Position numbers and translations under genes: made by a program. DNA of 64,000 nt from Pagrus major (Eukaryota; Chordata; Actinopteri; Spariformes; Sparidae). The stretch lies in contig NC_133223.1 in the NCBI RefSeq assembly GCF_040436345.1, positions 8,846,847 to 8,910,846 on the forward strand, written 5' to 3'. How positions within the stretch are numbered: position 1 is the first letter of the stretch; every line of letters starts with the position of its first letter. Shown piece by piece: positions 61,001-64,000 of this stretch. The notes under the pieces are model-generated. The model searched no databases. It had not been told where the DNA came from and worked only from the letters and a program-made list of their open reading frames with translations.

Positions 61001-61420
61001 CAGGATAATGACAGTTTAATCTCAGTGGAATCAGGACGATCGTCATGTTTGGCCTGCTAACAGGAAATTGTGTCGAGTATCGCACTCCTGCTGGCACACT
61101 ACACTCAGGGTCTTTCTTCCTGTCCTTACCCTGGGAGGCACCTCCTCTGAAGGGGCCAGGTCATGAGGCGAGGGCCTATGCTGGGGGTGGGGTTGTGGGT
61201 CAGTGCGTGCAGGCGTAGATGATGAGGAGGATGGAGATGAAGATGGAGGGTGATGGTGTTGATGGGGTTCCTGGCTGTTGCGAAGGTGAAGATTTTCAAA
61301 GCTAGGGGCGAGCGGCTCGCTGAAGGAGTGCGACCGCGACACAGCGGGCGGGGTGGTAGTGGAGGAGTTTGATGAGGCCACGCTGCCACTGCTCTTTAAA
61401 GCAGCCAGATGGGAACGAAC
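44070..61420 (-). CDS. map4k4: MAP4K4-type Ste20 kinase, 16 C-terminal coding exons; 5' part beyond the right edge
   Basis: MAP4K4 (HGK/NIK) is a cytoplasmic GCK-group serine/threonine kinase acting above JNK and in cytoskeletal and junction control. Its C-terminal CNH domain is known in this subfamily (MAP4K4, TNIK, MINK1) to bind Rap2. The exons give 831 codons and a stop in one frame. The low-complexity intermediate region has [50 protein letters not shown] and [15 protein letters not shown]. The CNH domain runs from about [18 protein letters not shown] to [12 protein letters not shown]. The C-terminus LGRSNLLSW resembles MAP4K4 LGRTSLLSW rather than TNIK or MINK1. All junctions are GT-AG with consistent phases. 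The kinase domain and coiled-coil lie outside the window. Two phase 0-0 exons correspond to alternatively spliced segments of human MAP4K4. Confidence 0.92.
45107..45246 (-). CDS. map4k4: map4k4 exon: CNH domain, [20 protein letters not shown]
   Basis: Encodes [20 protein letters not shown] and [18 protein letters not shown], nearly identical to mammals. Acceptor CTCTTTGCAG, donor GTGAGA, phase 0 out. Confidence 0.92.
45351..45377. repeat. (TG)n microsatellite in a map4k4 intron
   Basis: About 13 uninterrupted TG units, reading CA on the transcribed strand. Confidence 0.97.
45871..46030 (-). CDS. map4k4: map4k4 exon: CNH domain, [20 protein letters not shown]
   Basis: Encodes [20 protein letters not shown] and [17 protein letters not shown]. 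Acceptor GTCCCTGCAG, donor GTGAGT, phase 1 out. Confidence 0.92.
46322..46471 (-). CDS. map4k4: map4k4 exon: CNH domain, [19 protein letters not shown]
   Basis: Encodes [20 protein letters not shown] and [19 protein letters not shown]. Exactly 50 codons, phase 0-0. Donor GTAAGA. Confidence 0.92.
46843..46943 (-). CDS. map4k4: map4k4 exon: CNH domain, [13 protein letters not shown]
   Basis: Encodes [20 protein letters not shown] and [13 protein letters not shown]. Acceptor TTTTGTCTCCAG, donor GTGAGT, phase 0 out. Confidence 0.92.
47265..47583. repeat. MITE-like repeat, copy 2 of the GGCTGCAACTAATGG family (inverted)
   Basis: The right end, read on the minus strand, starts GGCTGCAACTAATGGTTATT, the same terminus as 16378 on the plus strand. 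The interior shares AAAATGTCA-type blocks. Inverted relative to copy 1. Confidence 0.6.
49086..49397. mobile_element. hAT-type MITE with perfect 8-bp target-site duplication
   Basis: 312 bp, flanked by ATAGAAAC at 49078-49085 and again at 49398-49405. The ends TAGGGTTGTCA and (reverse complement of the right end) CAGGGCTGTCA form 11-bp terminal inverted repeats with two differences. An 8-bp duplication and a YAGGG terminus are hallmarks of the hAT superfamily. No coding capacity, so non-autonomous. The interior has TTAACGCGTTAA motifs. Confidence 0.85.
49430..49564 (-). CDS. map4k4: map4k4 exon: CNH domain, [15 protein letters not shown]
   Basis: Encodes [20 protein letters not shown] and [20 protein letters not shown]. 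Only Asp to Asn after KK differs from the human sequence as recalled. Donor GTAGGT, phase 1 out. A MITE ends 33 bases downstream of it in the gene. Confidence 0.92.
51793..51816. repeat. (AC)12 microsatellite
   Basis: Uninterrupted AC units in a map4k4 intron. Confidence 0.97.
51979..52055. repeat. Compound (TG)n microsatellite beside a map4k4 donor site
   Basis: Two TG runs separated by a GGATCTGTGAG interruption end only about 6 bases from the exon at 52062. On the transcribed strand they form a CA-rich tract right after the 5' splice site. Confidence 0.97.
52062..52205 (-). CDS. map4k4: map4k4 exon: CNH domain, [15 protein letters not shown]
   Basis: Encodes [20 protein letters not shown] and [20 protein letters not shown], identical in these stretches to mammals. 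The donor GTACAG opens directly into a long CA/CACT repeat on the minus strand. Confidence 0.92.
52835..53002 (-). CDS. map4k4: map4k4 exon: start of the CNH domain
   Basis: Encodes [20 protein letters not shown] then [17 protein letters not shown], the invariant entry to the CNH domain. Acceptor GACCTTTTAG, donor GTAAGA. Confidence 0.92.
53003..53931. other. map4k4 intron, nothing recognised
   Basis: Non-coding sequence between the QKHKSSSSF exon and the CNH entry exon, with no repeat seen twice in the window. Confidence 0.5.
53932..54046 (-). CDS. map4k4: map4k4 exon: [19 protein letters not shown] segment
   Basis: Encodes [20 protein letters not shown] then [13 protein letters not shown]. 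The conserved core is identical to mammals. Acceptor CACTGTAG, donor GTAAGT, phase 1 out. Confidence 0.9.
54047..55163. other. map4k4 intron downstream of the His-tract exon
   Basis: AT-rich and non-coding. The plus-strand open frame starting at 54890 runs from here into the antisense of the His-tract exon and has no independent support. Confidence 0.5.
55164..55505 (-). CDS. map4k4: map4k4 cassette exon with His10 tract ([18 protein letters not shown])
   Basis: 342 bases, phase 0-0. Starts [10 protein letters not shown] (human STVDQKRAS), then a fish-type Pro/Gly-rich insertion with ten consecutive His (55350-55379). It continues into [18 protein letters not shown] and [12 protein letters not shown], matching a human alternatively spliced segment. 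Acceptor TTTCTACTTCCAG is excellent, donor GTATGT. Its GC-rich code creates long open frames on the plus strand that are not genes. Confidence 0.85.
55506..56388. other. map4k4 intron upstream of the His-tract exon
   Basis: Contains the MITE-like repeat at 55788-56170. No further exon; the minus frame upstream of 55505 reads through the acceptor polypyrimidine tract. Confidence 0.5.
55788..56170. repeat. MITE-like repeat (AAAGGTCCAATATTAT ends)
   Basis: The left end AAAGGTCCAATATTATATAA and the reverse complement of the right end AAGGGTCCATATTGTAGAA form an imperfect inverted repeat of about 16 bases. No coding frame; no clear target-site duplication. Confidence 0.55.
56389..56506 (-). CDS. 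map4k4: map4k4 exon: [15 protein letters not shown] segment
   Basis: Encodes [18 protein letters not shown] and DSTLIVRQ, nearly identical to the mammalian sequence. Acceptor TCCCCCGCAG, donor GTACTG, phase 0 out. Confidence 0.9.
56697..56875 (-). CDS. map4k4: map4k4 exon: acidic [14 protein letters not shown] segment
   Basis: Encodes [40 protein letters not shown] and [11 protein letters not shown]. Very acidic, with many potential CK2-type serines. The phase-2 donor GTACGT was chosen over the overlapping GTGTAC because only it restores frame to the next exon. Confidence 0.9.
56876..57669. other. map4k4 intron, nothing recognised
   Basis: Non-coding; no exon, repeat pair or microsatellite stands out. 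Confidence 0.45.
57670..57767 (-). CDS. map4k4: map4k4 exon: SSKSEGSP segment
   Basis: Encodes [20 protein letters not shown] and [11 protein letters not shown], matching human [20 protein letters not shown]. Acceptor CTCCTTCAG, donor GTGAGA. Confidence 0.9.
57970..58130 (-). CDS. map4k4: map4k4 exon: [15 protein letters not shown] segment
   Basis: Encodes [17 protein letters not shown] followed by a Ser/Gly/Asn tract and [16 protein letters not shown], closely matching mammalian MAP4K4. Acceptor GGCTCTACAG, donor GTGAGT. Confidence 0.9.
58131..59509. other. map4k4 intron holding a LINE fragment
   Basis: Non-coding apart from the reverse-transcriptase scrap at 59090-59160. The left part is AT-rich with no recognised exon. 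Confidence 0.5.
59090..59160 (+). mobile_element. LINE reverse-transcriptase fragment
   Basis: The plus strand reads [20 protein letters not shown]. This is the x-SGVPQGSVLGPLLF motif of non-LTR reverse transcriptases (between fingers and the catalytic YxDD). Only this piece is recognisable, and the frame soon degenerates. Confidence 0.65.
59510..59619 (-). CDS. map4k4: map4k4 exon: [18 protein letters not shown] segment
   Basis: The first 18 residues are identical to the mammalian intermediate region, followed by a His-rich divergent end ([14 protein letters not shown]). Acceptor CACAAAAG is purine-rich but the joined frame is exact. Donor GTAAAC, phase 2 out. It is short and was recovered from splice sites. 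Confidence 0.85.
59620..61129. other. map4k4 intron downstream of the VRSHLAALK exon
   Basis: Non-coding; no exon or clear element recognised. Confidence 0.45.
61130..61420 (-). CDS. map4k4: map4k4 cassette exon (VRSHLAALK ... EEVPPR)
   Basis: 291 bases, phase 0-0, so skipping keeps frame. [28 protein letters not shown] and EEVPPR line up with [27 protein letters not shown] and DEVPPR of a human alternatively spliced MAP4K4 segment (recalled). The middle is a Ser/Pro/His-rich insertion longer than in human. Acceptor TTCTGTAAG, donor GTAAGG. Confidence 0.83.
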
Positions 61421-64000
61421 CTTACAGAAACAGAACACATGGGGGGAGGGTGGGTCAGTCTGCATGCAGGGCACTCTATAGACAGGGACTGTGGGGTGAC
61501 TTTAGGGGTTTGTCAGATTGGAGCCATACGAATGCCTTAAACTGTTCCTTGAGGAATCCTGCTGTTAACGCTTCAGGTACGCTTACGTGTAGCTTTAACA
61601 TTAGCCCTTTGCAGTCATGGAGAACAGCATTACTGCCTTCATCCATCTAGTGATGTGAAGGCTTCGGACATTCAAAATTAGATCGTTACTATAGCTTCAT
61701 TCAGACACGACGGCACTATTCGGAACGGTCAAGATGCAAACGCAATATTTGGTGCACAAAAAGTAGCAGTTGTGGCGGTGAGTTGGAAAGTTATGCTATC
61801 AAGGAGGAAGTGTGTTTTCTGTCTTCTCACCAGTTGCATCAGTGATGGATGTTAAGATGTATTTTAGTATTGAAACATTAATGACTTATTATCTGTGCAC
61901 AAGCATTGACTGACAAGGCATTACGTTGGGCCTCTCCAACCTATTTGTGTATGAAGTGTTTAGCTGGATATTCATACATATCAGCCCTACATTTGGCACG
62001 GATGAAAATGTTGAGATTATAATTAAGTAATAGATTTATTACAGAACTCTTAAGAAGAAGGAACATGACGTGCATTTAATCTCTGTCAGGGTATTTAACC
62101 TTGTGCTGCTGCAGCCTTTACGTTAATCTGACGGCATTCAGATCAGACTTGTTCTATACTGAGGCTGATGGGTAAATGTTACAGGTCTGACAGAGTAAGG
62201 CTACTGTTGTGACTCTTATGTAAAAGTGAGGACACTTATTCAGACATAAGTCAAACCTTTTTTTCTATTTGATGTGACAAGGTGCATGTCTGAAAGCAGC
62301 TAGATGGGTTCTGTGTGGGAACATTTTCTTTAGTGTGGTTTTCAATCTAGGTCCTCTGTGCTCAGAGCTATTCTGATTAATATTCTAGACACCCAGGTAC
62401 CATTCAAAACCAACTGAATGACCTGGTAGAATATAAATCCATCAGTGCTGAATACAAGAACCAAAGTTAAGAATCACTGGCTTAAATAAATGCCGGATGA
62501 GCTGAATTAAATTTTTAGTTTGACTGACACTATGGAGAAAGGACTTGCCAGTGAAATCGGCTGCTTTCGTGTTTGCTTGTCGGATACTCTGAAGACCTCT
62601 TCGCTTCAGTGGCATATAGTTGAAAAGTATGACTCCAAACCTTAACAGAGCCCCGAAAGAACCCACGTTTTTAGAGCGCAATAGGAGGAGAGAAGGAACA
62701 CTCAGAAAATAAAAGTACCTACATGTTGTACATGTTGTTGCTGAGGCTGCACCTTTTAGGGAGCAGGGTGGAAGCCAAGAGGGAATAACAAGGACAAAGT
62801 GAAGTCCTCTGTAAGAGCCGTTATTCCTAGATTTTAATGACTTACTTGGTGGGAAAAGGTGCAGCCTGTACAACAAAGAAAATGTATCACATCTTACTTT
62901 TGGTTTCTGAGAGTGACACGGAGGGACAAAAATGAACAAACCATAGCAAATGACATTAACAACTCCAAAAAGCACAGGCAGTGAAGGGTGAGCTGAACCT
63001 GAGAGGATCCTGGGACAAAAATGGATCAGACTCTTATTGTTGACTCAGTTATTGAATTAATTTAATTACTTTAAGGAAATGAACTGGTTTGGTTATAATG
63101 ACTTCATATAACAAACTCTTATGTCATTTTTGTATTCAACTTGTTGGCTGCTCAGAATAATTAATTAGATGTAGTCTCAATCAAAAATTAGCACAATGTA
63201 GTAAATAACTGAAGAGTGTCATCCACTGACACTTCACTGAAGATTTTAAGAGCGTTTCAGTATCAATTGGAAAAGATAAAGCCAGAAACTTTATCTCAAC
63301 CAAAGCATTTAAACTGTGCACATACTTTTAATTTGACCAAAAACACTATATGAAACACTTCATGTACACTACATCATCTCAAGGCCTTGACTTTAAATGA
63401 TTTTCCACCCCCTCTTTTGTACTCAGGTAGGTGAAATATTTGTTTTGACTTTAATCCTTCTCTCCCATCCAGATTTATTCACATCAACACTTAGTGAAAG
63501 TGGACGTTGTAAGACAACCTGAGTCTCCTCAATTTTAGGCCTCACAAGGATTCAGCCTCATCCCCAGTACCAAGCAGGAAGATGAACTGTTAACATAAAC
63601 ACAGACTCGCATGCAAACATACATGTCGGCAAAACCACATACAGTACAGGTCATATAGCATGCATGCAGTCATGGTGGGGTGGGGGGGCACGTAAGCTTG
63701 TTTCTTTCAAACTGTGGTCCAGATCCCGTCTTGGTTTCTTTCATCTCAACTATGATCTTCCCCTAACCTAAACCAAGCAGTTCTAGAGCATTTAGTTCAG
63801 TTGGGTGACACTACCATATACACAGTGTGACAGTAGAAATATATCCAGGTAGAGATTTTGCCACTGCAGGAGCTACTCCTTGTGTCTTCTGGGGCAGGCT
63901 GTGTAGCAAATCAGGGCTGAGTTCTGGCATGATCTTGTTATTCTCCCTTGATTTTGCTAATCCAGCTACCTTGCAAGGTAACACCATCAATTTCGGAAGC
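61421..64000. other. map4k4 intron continuing past the right edge
   Basis: No further map4k4 exon was found; the preceding coding part (ending near LQRPAEPQ in mammals) must lie beyond the window. A 177-codon minus frame (62442-62975) shows no known domain. Confidence 0.5.

Noticed and set aside
1..64000. Bacterial-type operons, ribosome-binding sites, CRISPR arrays, rRNA or tRNA genes
   Set aside because: No long uninterrupted operon-like frames, no spaced identical repeats, and no tRNA- or rRNA-like sequence were noticed; the split genes show this is animal nuclear DNA.

Overview
The window is vertebrate nuclear DNA, most likely from a ray-finned fish (teleost, probably percomorph). The evidence is split genes with GT-AG introns, vertebrate immune-receptor and kinase genes, many short AT-rich dispersed repeats and DNA-transposon remnants, and long CA/GT microsatellites. 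The gene order matches the mammalian MAP4K4 - IL1R2 - IL1R1 block of the interleukin-1 receptor cluster. I assigned products by reading spliced exons against remembered family sequences; no search was run.

All three recognisable genes lie on the minus strand, so transcription runs right to left. (1) At 44070-61420 are the last 16 coding exons of a MAP4K4-type Ste20 kinase: the intermediate region and the complete C-terminal citron-homology (CNH) domain, 831 codons plus stop. The kinase domain lies beyond the right edge. A 3' UTR of about 3 kb runs down to about 40.9 kb. (2) At 27034-32535 is a complete nine-exon IL-1 receptor type 2 (decoy receptor) gene of 429 codons: signal peptide, three Ig domains, one membrane helix and a 19-residue tail with no TIR domain. 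A TATA box and likely promoter lie at about 32.8-32.95 kb. (3) At 621-7813 is an IL-1 receptor type 1-like gene: signal peptide, three Ig domains, membrane helix and the start of the cytoplasmic juxtamembrane region. Its TIR exons lie beyond the left edge. A probable 5' UTR exon lies about 12 kb upstream at 20.05-20.22 kb.

The two receptor genes share intron phases throughout (1,2,0,1,1,2,1, with one extra phase 1-1 exon in il1r2), and three coding exons end at codon 174 in both. They are clear tandem paralogues. One encodes the signalling receptor, the other a receptor expected to bind ligand without signalling. MAP4K4 is a syntenic neighbour with no known direct role in that pair.

The rest is intronic and intergenic sequence holding a degenerate hAT transposase (21.95-22.84 kb), a Tc1/mariner fragment (6.54-6.85 kb), LINE remnants (39.2-39.5 and 59.1 kb), a 312-bp hAT-type MITE with a perfect 8-bp target-site duplication (49.09-49.40 kb), other MITE-like repeats, and several repeat families present twice in the window.

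No undescribed system was found. The points most worth a second look are the reciprocal loss of one cysteine of the Ig1 core disulfide in the two receptors, a Ser/Thr/Pro-rich extra exon between Ig2 and Ig3 of il1r2, a His10-bearing symmetric cassette exon in map4k4, and a 20-bp perfect hairpin bracketed by direct repeats at 21.14-21.30 kb.
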